Shown: positions 26,478 to 34,055 of the stretch, piece by piece
Layout of the letters: each line of letters begins with the position of its first letter
Numbering within the stretch: the first letter of the stretch is position 1
Source of the DNA: Candidatus Bacteroides intestinavium
GTDB lineage: Bacteria > Bacteroidota > Bacteroidia > Bacteroidales > Bacteroidaceae
Assembly: GCA_019118325.1 (NCBI GenBank)
Contig: DWZE01000123.1
Span: forward strand, 1-56,197
Direction: 5' to 3'
DNA: 56,197 nucleotides
Notes under the pieces: generated by a model
The model's input: the letters and a program-made list of their open reading frames with translations, nothing else
Database searches by the model: none
What the model was told of the DNA's origin: nothing
Program-made: the position numbers and the translations under genes

Positions 26478-26764
26478 CTTTCACCTCCTTTCTTCATGCA
26501 ATAAGCCTGCGCCTGCTGGCTTATCTCGGTGGAAGTAGATACACGGTTACTTTGCAACCATTGTTCAAGCTCCAGACGGTTAAAATAGCACATCTTTCCC
26601 ATCGGCTTGTAGTGGGGTATCTGCTGCCTCATGGTCAGCTTATAGAGGTAGCTCTTTGATACTCCCATGTACTTTGCCGCCTCATCGCTTGTAAGCACTT
26701 CCTTTGTGCAAAAGATTGTGTTTGCCGTTATAAGGTCGGCAATCTGTTTCAGTTCCTCTGCCAT
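26474..26764 (-). CDS. excisionase-like helix-turn-helix protein
   Basis: MerR-like DNA-binding protein of the helix_turn_helix_17/excisionase type, 96 residues from MAEELKQIADLI. The motif LTSDEAAKYMGVSKSYLYKLTMRQQIPHYKPMGKMCYFNRLELEQWL is the full domain. An ATG at 26854 would add 30 residues rich in Arg and Pro with no domain character, so I use 26764. It probably controls integrase direction (excision) or element transcription. It overlaps the next gene by 4 bases. A -7 element lies upstream at 26879-26886. Confidence 0.88.
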   Translation of the reverse strand: MAEELKQIADLITANTIFCTKEVLTSDEAAKYMGVSKSYLYKLTMRQQIPHYKPMGKMCYFNRLELEQWLQSNRVSTSTEISQQAQAYCMKKGGER

Positions 26765-26878
26765 ACTTCTATTTTTTAGAGGTCTGGGCTTTCTGGGTTG
26801 AGGTGCAAGGCTCACCCGTCTTTGCCCGTGTAATCGTCTGGAATAGTCTTGCACTCGCTATCCATCTGAATACAAGGA

Positions 26879-26886
26879 CAAAGGTA
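26879..26886 (-). promoter_or_regulatory. -7 element TACCTTTG for the xis-rep transcript
   Basis: Minus-strand TACCTTTG matches TAnnTTTG. It precedes the excisionase-like, 182-residue and replication genes and leaves a leader of about 100 bases before the ATG at 26764. Confidence 0.5.
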
Positions 26887-26901
26887 GAGAGAGAAAGAAA
26901 C

Positions 26902-26943
26902 AAAAAGCCCCTATATGATACCCACATGAGGCACATATAGGGG
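26902..26943 (-). terminator. intrinsic terminator after the 233-residue gene
   Basis: CCCCTATATG (26908-26917) pairs perfectly with CATATAGGGG (26934-26943). Read on the minus strand the stem is followed by CTTTTTG. It separates the integrase-side genes from the replication genes. Confidence 0.75.
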
Positions 26944-26964
26944 TGCAATCCTTATAACTATTGG

Positions 26965-27666
26965 CTACTCAAACAAATTATCTACATCTTTGTAACCATC
27001 TGGCAAAGTCCCCGTTTTTTTATAATCCCTTTTTGCTCCAGAAAGCCCACTAACACCAAATAAAGTTTCAAAGGGCTTCCATGAAGTTTTCACCTTACCG
27101 TCATATTCACCTTTCCCCAATTTCAAATATTCACTTGCACGGTCGGCAAAGTAAGCCAATAGAGATTTTGTTTTAAGCCATTTATAATTATGGTCACAAA
27201 GACCTGCTTTTATAGCTTTTGATATTATCGATTTAGCGTTGTCATTATTTAATTCTTCTGGTAAACTTATGTCAGTACTGCAATCGTTTTCATTATCTTC
27301 TTTTGGTTGCTGTTCTGGGTGCTCTTGTTGAAGCTGCTTATTATCATTATTTTGCTGAGTTTTGCCCTCTAACAGACTTTTAACCTTAACTGCTAAGTCA
27401 CTACGCTTTGTTATCAAATCACTTCTCTCATGCAGATTAGGCACATGTTCAGAGATTGTTATATTATCACCATGAAGCTGCCTATTTATTTCCTGTATCT
27501 GAAACAACAAACTGTAAACCTCATCTTTTACAGCTATTTCTTCTTTCCATTCTCCCTTTATCACACCCCAAACATCATAATACATGTAGCTTGGTGAAAA
27601 CGCCCAATCAATAATCTTGGTTATTTCCTCAGCTGTCTCAATATTTTCTATTGTTTTTATATCCAT
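26965..27666 (-). CDS. unrecognised protein of the integrative element, next to integrase
   Basis: A 233-residue protein with three parts: a helical N-terminus (IETAEEITKIIDWAFSPSYMYYDVWGVIKGEWKEE), a glutamine- and asparagine-rich linker near residues 100-125, and a conserved-looking C-terminus (AIKAGLCDHNYKWLKTKSLLAYFADRASEYLKLG...TSWKPFETLFGVSGLSGAKRDYKKTGTLPDGY). The C-terminal pattern recurs, from memory, in small Bacteroidetes integrative elements, but with no known role. It starts 4 bases after the integrase stop, so they are likely co-transcribed, and a terminator follows its stop. Confidence 0.72.
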   Translation of the reverse strand: MDIKTIENIETAEEITKIIDWAFSPSYMYYDVWGVIKGEWKEEIAVKDEVYSLLFQIQEINRQLHGDNITISEHVPNLHERSDLITKRSDLAVKVKSLLEGKTQQNNDNKQLQQEHPEQQPKEDNENDCSTDISLPEELNNDNAKSIISKAIKAGLCDHNYKWLKTKSLLAYFADRASEYLKLGKGEYDGKVKTSWKPFETLFGVSGLSGAKRDYKKTGTLPDGYKDVDNLFE

Positions 27667-27670
27667 AATA

Positions 27671-28882
27671 TCATATTTTAAGTTTTGGCAAACTGTTTAT
27701 TGCCTTTTGTTTCAAACTATCTATTGCCCGTGTGTACTTCTCTGTATGCTGTATGCTACTATGCCCTAATAGGCTCGCCACGGTCTTTATATTGGCACCA
27801 TTGCTAAGGATATTCACGGCAAAGGAATGTCGCCCACAATGCCACGTTATGTGCTTGGTTATTCCCGCCTTTGCCGTCCAATGTCTTAGAGCTTTAAGAC
27901 ACATTTCTTGGCTTGGTAGTTTGAATATCTTTTCATCTGGGCTATCTGTTGAGGCTGTACCAATCAATGTTAACAAGTCATCATTTAGAGGAATACTCAC
28001 ATAACTTTTGCTGCTGTGCCCCTGTGTTTTCTTCTGATTGAATGTTAGTATTTTGTTTGAATAGTCCACGTTGGCAAAAGTCAAATCTTTAATATCACAA
28101 AATCTAATGCCTGTGTATAGGGTAAAGATAAAAGCCCGCCTTGTTTCTGGGTTCTGCCCTTTATAGGTGGTGGCTATAAGCTGTTGCATTTCTTCTATTG
28201 AAAGTATATCTTTCTTTAATGCTTCTTCATCAGCCTTGCAAACAATATCCTCACATGGATTTTTCCTTAGAATGTCTTTCTTTACAGCCGCTTTTACTAT
28301 CTTTTTCCACCGCTTCCAATGTGTCAAAGCTCCCTCACCCTTACTTATACTTTGCAAATATTCTACAAAGTGTTCCATCATATCGGGGGTTATTTTCTCT
28401 GGAGAAATGTTGTTTTTGTATAGAGGGTATTCCAAAGCAATGAAATCAGTAAACCGTTTTTGGGCGGCTTTAATCATACGTTTGTCCCCTTTGGTGTATT
28501 CATCATAATATGATTGAATGAAATCAAAGAAATTCACTTCCTTTGCCTTTAGCCTGTAGCCCAATGTGCCTTCTTTCAGTTCCTGTTCCCGTTCATGTCT
28601 TATCTCCTTTGCAAGTTGTAGAGTTTCTTTGTTCTGCTGTCTTTCAAGTGGAGTTCTGGGGGCTTGCCAAAGATATAATTTCAAAGCCTCCCTTTTGCGC
28701 TCTTTTCTCGCTATTTTTTTATCCTTAGCCTCATCATAGACCATATTATAACCCAAATAGTAATCTAAAAAAAGGCTTTCTCTGCCATCTGATAAAATCT
28801 TTGCCCCCAATTTTGGGTTATCTGTATCATCGGTACTAATGATATAAGTATTATCAGACCTTATTTCTTTCTTTGCTGCCAT
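27671..28882 (-). CDS. tyrosine recombinase (integrase) of the tRNA-Leu element
   Basis: Site-specific recombinase that integrates and excises the element. It is 403 residues. An N-terminal arm-binding part and a SAM-like core-binding domain (about 118-215) precede the catalytic domain with R260 (TGIRFCDI), H348 and R351 (HCGRHSF), H374 (LLGHSS) and the nucleophile Y383 (TEKYTR), all present. It starts about 200 bases from attR, pointing inward. The layout matches Bacteroidetes elements that use tRNA genes. It is more AT-rich than host genes. Confidence 0.95.
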   Translation of the reverse strand: MAAKKEIRSDNTYIISTDDTDNPKLGAKILSDGRESLFLDYYLGYNMVYDEAKDKKIARKERKREALKLYLWQAPRTPLERQQNKETLQLAKEIRHEREQELKEGTLGYRLKAKEVNFFDFIQSYYDEYTKGDKRMIKAAQKRFTDFIALEYPLYKNNISPEKITPDMMEHFVEYLQSISKGEGALTHWKRWKKIVKAAVKKDILRKNPCEDIVCKADEEALKKDILSIEEMQQLIATTYKGQNPETRRAFIFTLYTGIRFCDIKDLTFANVDYSNKILTFNQKKTQGHSSKSYVSIPLNDDLLTLIGTASTDSPDEKIFKLPSQEMCLKALRHWTAKAGITKHITWHCGRHSFAVNILSNGANIKTVASLLGHSSIQHTEKYTRAIDSLKQKAINSLPKLKI

Positions 28883-28938
28883 AACTTATTTGCTCTTTGT
28901 TTCATTTGATTGCAAATATAGTTATTTATTTTATTCTG

Positions 28939-28960
28939 GGTAGCCAAAGGGTAGCCAAAA
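28939..28960 (+). repeat. right subterminal direct repeat (putative integrase arm site)
   Basis: Two tandem copies of GGTAGCCAAA, identical to 24370-24391 and in the same orientation, 123 bases inside the right core and just upstream of the integrase start. Confidence 0.7.
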
Positions 28961-29083
28961 ACAACACAACATATATCTTTTTATGAAATCAAGTGAAAAT
29001 ACATTTTTCTAAATGCTCCTATAAATCAGTTATTTATATTCTCTTATTATTCCTTTGTTTTCTATTAAAATACGGGTACTGTA

Positions 29084-29097
29084 CCCGCTCCGGGTAC
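29084..29097. repeat. attR core (14-bp direct repeat)
   Basis: CCCGCTCCGGGTAC, identical to attL. The following host bases are CATTGG, so a restored tRNA-Leu would read discriminator A, CCA, then TTGG. Confidence 0.85.
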
Positions 29098-29103
29098 CAT
29101 TGG

Positions 29104-29136
29104 AAGCGTCTCTTAATCCGTAAGAGGCGCTTTTTT
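29104..29136 (+). terminator. displaced terminator of the tRNA-Leu transcript
   Basis: AAGCGTCTC pairs with GAGGCGCTT (one G-T pair) around TTAATCCGTAA and is followed by six T. No gene ends near it on this strand except the interrupted tRNA unit, 4.8 kb upstream, so it most likely served tRNA-Leu before integration. Confidence 0.75.
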
Positions 29137-29331
29137 CATTCAATCCGCCAATCGTGTACAGCTGCCCACAAATAGTTGACAGACAAAAGCACGCAAAAGT
29201 TTGCAATCCGCTGCAAATAATCCGTGCCAAAAGAGATGTCATTCCACAAAACTCCGTATCTTTGGACACTTGATTGTATTCTAAGTTTGCCGCTGGCGGA
29301 AAGAATCGAGCCATGAAAGGCCACGGACAGC

Positions 29332-29359
29332 GATATCCTCGGACAAAAGCGGAAATATC
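29332..29359. repeat. decayed GATATC array E (two units)
   Basis: CGATATCC at 29331 and AATATCC at 29354 keep the 22-bp spacing, with GGACA/CCGTCCGC context as in the other arrays. Flanking positions no longer match. It lies in the 29137-29476 spacer, which otherwise has only a -7-like TATCTTTG at 29257-29264. Confidence 0.55.
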
Positions 29360-29476
29360 CGTCCGCAAAGCCGCACGATGGAACGACCGGATAAAGTGCA
29401 TATGGACTCTGATTCCGCCGACGGGTAGGATAAACAGCTGCATAACGTCTTTTTAAAATTTAAAAAATAAGGAACA

Positions 29477-30613
29477 ATGGGAACGTATGCCAATGATGCC
29501 GCTTTTCTGAAACAGCACGGCATTGGATATAAAGAATTGGTTTCTGCCGACGGACAATCCAAAGTAATGGTGATTCCGGCATGGCAGGGACGTGTGATGA
29601 CCACTTCGGCAACGGGTGACGAAGGGGACAGTTACGGCTGGATCAACTACCGTTTCATACAAGACGGCAAGGTCAACCCACAGATTCAGCCGGTAGGCGG
29701 AGAGGAACGCTTCTGGCTGGGACCGGAAGGCGGGCCGTTTTCCCTGTATTTTGCCCCAGGCAAGGAACAGGTATACGCCAACTGGGCCGTTCCGGCCGTG
29801 CTGGACACAGAAGGTTTTGCAGTAGAAGCACATACGGAAGCAGCCATCCGGTTGTCTCAAAAGGCTTGCCTGACGAATGCCTCGGGCACCGTTCTGCACA
29901 TGGACATGGAGCGCACTGTCACGCTGATGAATGACGAAGAAATCGGGCGGGAACTCGGCATCTGCCTGCCGGAAGGGCTGAAACGGGTGGCTTACCGGAC
30001 AGACAACCGGATTGTCAATACAGGAACGGAAGCATGGACCCGGGCAACAGGACTGGTGTCGGTCTGGATGCTGGGATGTTTCAATCCCACGCCGTCGACC
30101 ACCGTGTTCATCCCCTATCACACAGAAGGAACAGGCCGGGTAGTAAACGATACCTATTTCGGCAAAATACCTGCGGACCGACTGGTGGTGGACGACAAGT
30201 TAATCTATTTCAAGATAGACGGAAAATTCCGTTCCAAGTTAGGGTTGCCGGCCGGACGTTCGCTGAATCTGTGCGGAAGTTATGATTCGGAAAAAGGCGT
30301 ACTGACTATTCTGTGGTGCAACCGCCCCGAAAGGCCGTGTGTGTATGTCAACGGACAGTGGGGACCGCAGGAAAATCCGTTTGACGGAGATGTAATCAAC
30401 GCGTATAATGACGGACCGCTGGAAGACAACTCCATCATGGGGCCTTTTTACGAGATTGAAACCTCTTCACCGGGAGCCGAGCTTGCACCGGGCGAAGGGC
30501 TGACGCACACGCAGGCAGTAGTGCACCTGCAGGGTAACGACAAGATGCTGGCCCCGATTGTACAGCAGGTTTTCAAGACGGATCTGGAGGTAATCAAGCG
30601 TGTGTTCCGATGA
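29477..30613 (+). CDS. DUF6786 family protein
   Basis: A 378-residue protein without signal peptide or membrane segments. It is beta-rich throughout, with GWINYRFIQDGKVNPQIQPVGGEERFWLGPEGGPFSLYF, RTVTLMNDEEIGRELG and RLVVDDKLIYFKIDGKFRSKLGLP. From memory this is the DUF6786 family of Bacteroidetes; the all-beta pattern resembles aldose-epimerase/mutarotase-like folds, which would suggest carbohydrate binding, but no activity is established. It is monocistronic on the plus strand, converging with the rhodanese lipoprotein gene whose stop is only 11 bases away. Confidence 0.75.
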   Translation: MGTYANDAAFLKQHGIGYKELVSADGQSKVMVIPAWQGRVMTTSATGDEGDSYGWINYRFIQDGKVNPQIQPVGGEERFWLGPEGGPFSLYFAPGKEQVYANWAVPAVLDTEGFAVEAHTEAAIRLSQKACLTNASGTVLHMDMERTVTLMNDEEIGRELGICLPEGLKRVAYRTDNRIVNTGTEAWTRATGLVSVWMLGCFNPTPSTTVFIPYHTEGTGRVVNDTYFGKIPADRLVVDDKLIYFKIDGKFRSKLGLPAGRSLNLCGSYDSEKGVLTILWCNRPERPCVYVNGQWGPQENPFDGDVINAYNDGPLEDNSIMGPFYEIETSSPGAELAPGEGLTHTQAVVHLQGNDKMLAPIVQQVFKTDLEVIKRVFR

Positions 30614-30623
30614 AGAACCCACA

Positions 30624-31010
30624 TCACTTCTCCACCTCTTGCCCGGCCTTCTGCCAGCCATTGAATCCGCTGTCCAGTTCGTAGACCTCATAACCGGCCT
30701 GGCTGAGCAGTTCGGCGGCTTTCTTGCTGCGGCGGCCACTGCGGCAATAGAGGGCCACAGGCTTTTCTTTCTGCAAAAGAGAATCGGCCATCTGGACAAA
30801 CTGGGGGTCGAGGACATTGATATTCAGGCTGCCGGGGACATGGCCTTCGGTATATTCAGCGGGGGTACGTACATCCAGACGCTGGACATTGGGGTCGACA
30901 ATCACGTCCACAAATTCCTCCACAGGCAGGCTCTTGAAATTCATGCCTTTCTGCTGGCAGGCACAAAGGAAAGGGATAAACAGGCAAAACAAAGCCACAA
31001 TCTTCTTCAT
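30624..31010 (-). CDS. rhodanese-like domain lipoprotein
   Basis: A 128-residue lipoprotein: signal peptide ending in LCACQQ (lipobox cysteine at about 18), then one rhodanese domain. The domain shows VQRLDVRTPAEYTEGHVPGSLNINV and the active-site loop ALYCRSGRRSKKAA with its catalytic cysteine, closing with GYEVYELDSGFNGWQKAG. It probably handles sulfur or thiol groups at the periplasmic face. Its leader has a -7 element (31101-31108) and a long stem-loop, so post-transcriptional control is possible. Confidence 0.9.
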   Translation of the reverse strand: MKKIVALFCLFIPFLCACQQKGMNFKSLPVEEFVDVIVDPNVQRLDVRTPAEYTEGHVPGSLNINVLDPQFVQMADSLLQKEKPVALYCRSGRRSKKAAELLSQAGYEVYELDSGFNGWQKAGQEVEK

Positions 31011-31042
31011 TGTTAGTGCTTAAAATAAATCTTTAGAGGTTA

Positions 31043-31089
31043 GGGGGGATTGAAAAGTCAAGGAATTAAGCCTTGCTTCTCAATCCCCC
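31043..31089 (-). promoter_or_regulatory. structured leader hairpin of the rhodanese gene
   Basis: Minus-strand GGGGGATTGA pairs with TCAATCCCCC, with a second inner stem GCAAGG/CCTTG separated by small internal loops. It starts about 12 bases after a -7 element TACCTTTG at 31101-31108 and ends about 32 bases before the ATG. It has no T-tract, so it is more likely a stability or regulatory structure than a terminator. Confidence 0.5.
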
Positions 31090-31291
31090 TTTCAGTACGG
31101 CAAAGGTAGGTCAAATCTCCGAATATGGCAAGCACTGCCCCTGCTATTTTGAAGACAACCACCGTTCTTTCCTCTACATTCACTTCCCGCGCAGGTTGTT
31201 GCGCACAACAAGGATGGGACAGGCTGCATTTGTATAGATTTCCGCCACAAAACAATCCGTGGGGAGGAGAAAGGGAAAAAAGCTCCGAAAG

Positions 31292-31322
31292 TTGCAGAAG
31301 TCATTGTTAATCCATATATTTG
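31292..31322 (+). promoter_or_regulatory. promoter of the beta-propeller lipoprotein gene
   Basis: TATATTTG (31315-31322) with TTG at 31292-31294, 20 bases upstream. It is 29 bases before the ATG at 31352. Confidence 0.6.
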
Positions 31323-31351
31323 CCGGGAAGAACTTTAAAAAAAATACGACC

Positions 31352-32572
31352 ATGAATCTCTCCCCAAAACATTGCCTGTGGATGTGGTGCCTGCTTTTGG
31401 GCGCCACCCTGTGCAGCGCCTGCTCGTCCCGCCCCAAATCTTCCCAAGAAGCGAAAACCGACACGACAGACACGGTAACGGCAGCCACTCCGCCCGCCGC
31501 ATGGTATGAAGGCGAAGTGCCCTTCACCTTCGACTACCGCGAGGACTATCCCGAAACGGACATCCGCCTGAGCGAGCTGGCCGACATCAACTACATCCCC
31601 TTGGAAACCAACGACTCTGTCCTACTACGCCTGCGCGGCGCCTGTAAGGGCAACGAATGGTTCCTGACCTCCCGGCACATCTACATGCACGAGGAGCAGC
31701 AGGCCATCTACGTCTTCGGACGCGACGGAAGCTTTGTCCGCAAGATAGACCACTACGGAGGAGGCCCCAAGGAATACCACTACATCTCCTCCTACATCGT
31801 AGACACCCTGCACAACGAACTCTTGATTCAGGACGGCGACTGGCGAAACGCCCGCCTCGTGGTCTACGACCTGGAAGGAAACTTCCTGCGCGACTTCACC
31901 CACACCGCCAGCGAGATTGTCCTGTTGAACGACTCCCTGCTGCTGACCTGCCGGCAAGGCGCCAGCCAGCCCTACCGGGTGGTGCGCCGCTCGGACGCCT
32001 CGCTCGTTCGCCAACTGCCCATCCGCCGGCATAAGCCCAAGGACGTGGACATCGAATACCTGTCTTACGGTTGCCTGACGACCACGCCCCGTGGCGTGCT
32101 GATGGCCCACCTGGACAACGACACCATCTACGAGATGGGACGCGACCTGACGCTGCGCCCGCGCATCATCGACCAGAGCAACTACCACGAACGCTACGCC
32201 CGCATATTGCCTACCATGGAGACGGGCCGCTACCTGACCTTCTACATCCTGCGCGGACACAACGGCCGCTACAAGACCGACGTCCCCGAAAACTTCTACA
32301 TCTACGACAAGAAGGAACGGCAGATTTACAAGATGAAGGACTATCCGGACAACTCCTACTGGAGGCTGATGGACGACTATCCGCACATAGACAACTGGGG
32401 CAAAGCGCAAAATCCGAACGTAAGCGTCCGCTCGCGGCAAATATACGCCATCAACGAAGGTAACGGCAAACACGGCTCGCCGGAACTGCTCCGCATCGCC
32501 TCCACCCGGACAGAAGACGACAATCCCATCCTGGAGGTAATGACGTTTCACGACGTAGAGAGCGTGAAGTGA
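31352..32572 (+). CDS. 6-bladed beta-propeller lipoprotein
   Basis: A 406-residue lipoprotein from the ATG at 31352; an upstream in-frame ATG would begin before the promoter. The signal peptide ends in LCSACSS (lipobox). It then shows the typical start of the Bacteroidetes 6-bladed beta-propeller family, DIRLSELADINYIPLETNDSVLL, followed by repeated beta blades such as IYVFGRDGSFVRKIDHYGGGPKEYHYIS, LVVYDLEGNFLRDF and NFYIYDKKERQIYKMKDYPD. Members are often encoded near glycan-use or stress loci, but no activity is known. It is not obviously in an operon. Confidence 0.85.
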   Translation: MNLSPKHCLWMWCLLLGATLCSACSSRPKSSQEAKTDTTDTVTAATPPAAWYEGEVPFTFDYREDYPETDIRLSELADINYIPLETNDSVLLRLRGACKGNEWFLTSRHIYMHEEQQAIYVFGRDGSFVRKIDHYGGGPKEYHYISSYIVDTLHNELLIQDGDWRNARLVVYDLEGNFLRDFTHTASEIVLLNDSLLLTCRQGASQPYRVVRRSDASLVRQLPIRRHKPKDVDIEYLSYGCLTTTPRGVLMAHLDNDTIYEMGRDLTLRPRIIDQSNYHERYARILPTMETGRYLTFYILRGHNGRYKTDVPENFYIYDKKERQIYKMKDYPDNSYWRLMDDYPHIDNWGKAQNPNVSVRSRQIYAINEGNGKHGSPELLRIASTRTEDDNPILEVMTFHDVESVK

Positions 32573-32601
32573 ATGCAAGGCCATAAGTTTCCGGGCCTAA
32601 A

Positions 32602-32633
32602 TTTGCTTCTCCCCCCGATTTACATTACCTTTG
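32602..32633 (+). promoter_or_regulatory. consensus Bacteroidetes promoter before the DUF5063 gene
   Basis: TTTG at 32602-32605, a 20-base spacer, then TACCTTTG at 32626-32633. Transcription should start near 32640, only a few bases before the candidate ATG codons at 32643 and 32652, so the mRNA may be nearly leaderless. Confidence 0.8.
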
Positions 32634-32642
32634 CGCATTAAA

Positions 32643-33227
32643 ATGCGAAATATGAGAAAAGAAAGCCAAGTCATATTCGACCGCAACGTCATCGAGTTCG
32701 TCACCGTGGCCGCCGAGTTCTGCAAATACATGGAGCAAGCGGAGGGTACCCGTCGCCCCACTTTCGTGGACACGACGCTGAAGATTCTGCCTTTGCTCTA
32801 CCTGAAAGCAACCTTGCTGCCCACGTGCGAAACAATGGGCGAGGACCTGCCCGAGCACTACGTCACCGAAGAGACTTACGAAGTGCTCCGCATGACCCTG
32901 GCCGGCATCCTGGGTGAAAAGGATGACTATCTGGACGTATTCGTGGAGGACATGAAGTACAGCGACCAGCCCATCACACGCTATATTTCCGAAGACTTGG
33001 CGGACATCTACCAGGACATCAAGGACTTCATCTTCGTTTTCCAACTGGGACTGAACGAAACCATGCACGACGCGCTGGCCATCTGCCAGGAAAACTTCCG
33101 CCTCTATTGGGGACAGAAACTGGTAAATACCCTGCGTGCCCTGCACGAGGCCCGCTACGCACAAGGAGAGTCCGAAGAAGACGAATCACCGGAAGCAGAC
33201 AACTATCCTAATATCTCCGACGAATGA
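32643..33227 (+). CDS. DUF5063 domain-containing protein
   Basis: A 194-residue, acidic, mostly helical cytoplasmic protein of unknown function, from memory DUF5063. Characteristic stretches are VIEFVTVAAEFCKYMEQAE, TFVDTTLKILPLLYLKATLLP and YISEDLADIYQDIKDFIFVFQLGLNETMHDALA. ATG codons at 32643 and 32652 are both possible; the upstream TTG at 32631 lies inside the promoter and is excluded. It overlaps the following exonuclease gene by 4 bases, which indicates translational coupling, and the pairing is common in Bacteroidales. Confidence 0.8.
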   Translation: MRNMRKESQVIFDRNVIEFVTVAAEFCKYMEQAEGTRRPTFVDTTLKILPLLYLKATLLPTCETMGEDLPEHYVTEETYEVLRMTLAGILGEKDDYLDVFVEDMKYSDQPITRYISEDLADIYQDIKDFIFVFQLGLNETMHDALAICQENFRLYWGQKLVNTLRALHEARYAQGESEEDESPEADNYPNISDE

Positions 33228-33841
33228 TCATCCAAAGAAACATAGACAAAGAGTCCCTGAATGACTTGCCGAAAGTAACCTTTCCCGGCCAAATACACGT
33301 GGTGCAAACCCCATGGGAAGCGGAAAAGGCGGTGGCCTACCTGAAGCAATGCCCGCTGGTGGGCATTGACAGCGAGACGCGCCCTTCTTTTGCCAAGGGA
33401 AGGATGCACAAGGTGGCCCTGCTCCAGGTATCGTCCGACGAGCACTGCTTCCTGTTCCGCCTCAACCTGACGGGACTGACCCTCCCTATCATCACCTTGC
33501 TGGAAAGCCCCCACACCGTCAAGGTCGGCCTCTCGCTCAAGGATGACTTCATGATGCTGCACAAGCGGGCCCCCTTCGAACAGCGCGCCTGCATCGAACT
33601 GCAAGAGTATGTCCGCGCCTTCGGCATCGAAGACAAAAGCCTGCAAAAAATCTACGGAATCCTCTTCGGCGAGAAGATTTCGAAGAGCCAACGCCTCACC
33701 AATTGGGAAGCCGAAACATTGACCGAACCTCAGAAGCTCTATGCCGCCACCGATGCTTGGGCGTGCCTGAACATCTACAACCGCCTGCAGGAACTGAAAC
33801 GGACGGGCGACTTTGAGATAGCTGACAAAGAAGAAAAATAG
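33224..33841 (+). CDS. 3'-5' exonuclease, RNase D-like (DEDD superfamily)
   Basis: A 205-residue protein with one DnaQ/RNase D-type exonuclease domain. Motif I is LVGIDSETRPSF (D and E metal ligands), motif II lies in HTVKVGLSLKDDFMML (ligand D), and motif III is YAATDAWACLNIY (Y and D). It lacks the HRDC domain of true RNase D, so its substrate could be RNA or DNA ends. It is translationally coupled to the DUF5063 gene (ATGA overlap). A hairpin terminator begins at its stop codon. Confidence 0.88.
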   Translation: MIIQRNIDKESLNDLPKVTFPGQIHVVQTPWEAEKAVAYLKQCPLVGIDSETRPSFAKGRMHKVALLQVSSDEHCFLFRLNLTGLTLPIITLLESPHTVKVGLSLKDDFMMLHKRAPFEQRACIELQEYVRAFGIEDKSLQKIYGILFGEKISKSQRLTNWEAETLTEPQKLYAATDAWACLNIYNRLQELKRTGDFEIADKEEK

Positions 33842-33900
33842 TGTCATTTAATTCTGAGTACTTAGCTTATAAGTAATCAGAATTAAAAGACACTATCTTT
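33840..33900 (+). terminator. terminator after the exonuclease gene
   Basis: AGTGTCATTTAATTCTGA (33840-33857) pairs with TCAGAATTAAAAGACACT (33877-33894), one mismatch in 18, followed by ATCTTTT. The stem begins in the stop codon. Confidence 0.75.
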
Positions 33901-33902
33901 TG

Positions 33903-34015
33903 AGGAGTTAAGGAGTTAAGCCAATACCTTCTGTGTATACGGCTCATTGACTTACTATCGGCTTAACTCCTAACGGAGCGAAGCGGAGTGATAACTCCTT
34001 AACTTCTTAACTCCT
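33903..34015. repeat. inverted repeat of AGGAGTTAAG units
   Basis: AGGAGTTAAGGAGTTAAGCC (33903-33922) is complementary to GGCTTAACTCCT (33960-33971) and again to AACTCCTTAACTTCTTAACT (33993-34012). The arms can pair in two ways, leaving the AACGGAGCGAAGCGG segment as an alternative loop. It has no coding sense and precedes rlmI by about 40 bases. Confidence 0.65.
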
Positions 34016-34055
34016 ATTATATAAACTAAATTTGAACATCTACTTATATTATATA

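Larger units (their letters stand above)
24308..29097. mobile_element. 4.8-kb integrative element in tRNA-Leu with phage-type replication protein
   Basis: The element is bounded by a 14-bp direct repeat (CCCGCTCCGGGTAC) at 24308-24321 and 29084-29097. The left copy is the 3' end of tRNA-Leu. Inside, all six genes are on the minus strand: tyrosine recombinase next to the right end, a 233-residue protein, an excisionase-like HTH, a 182-residue protein, a gene II/X-type replication protein and a 119-residue protein. It is clearly more AT-rich than the flanks. Direct 22-bp repeats lie near both ends. No relaxase, capsid or conjugation gene is visible. It may be a small rolling-circle integrative element or an ssDNA-phage satellite. 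Confidence 0.88.

Noticed and set aside
31043..31089. Rhodanese leader as an intrinsic terminator
   Set aside because: The stem is strong but no T-tract follows on the minus strand.
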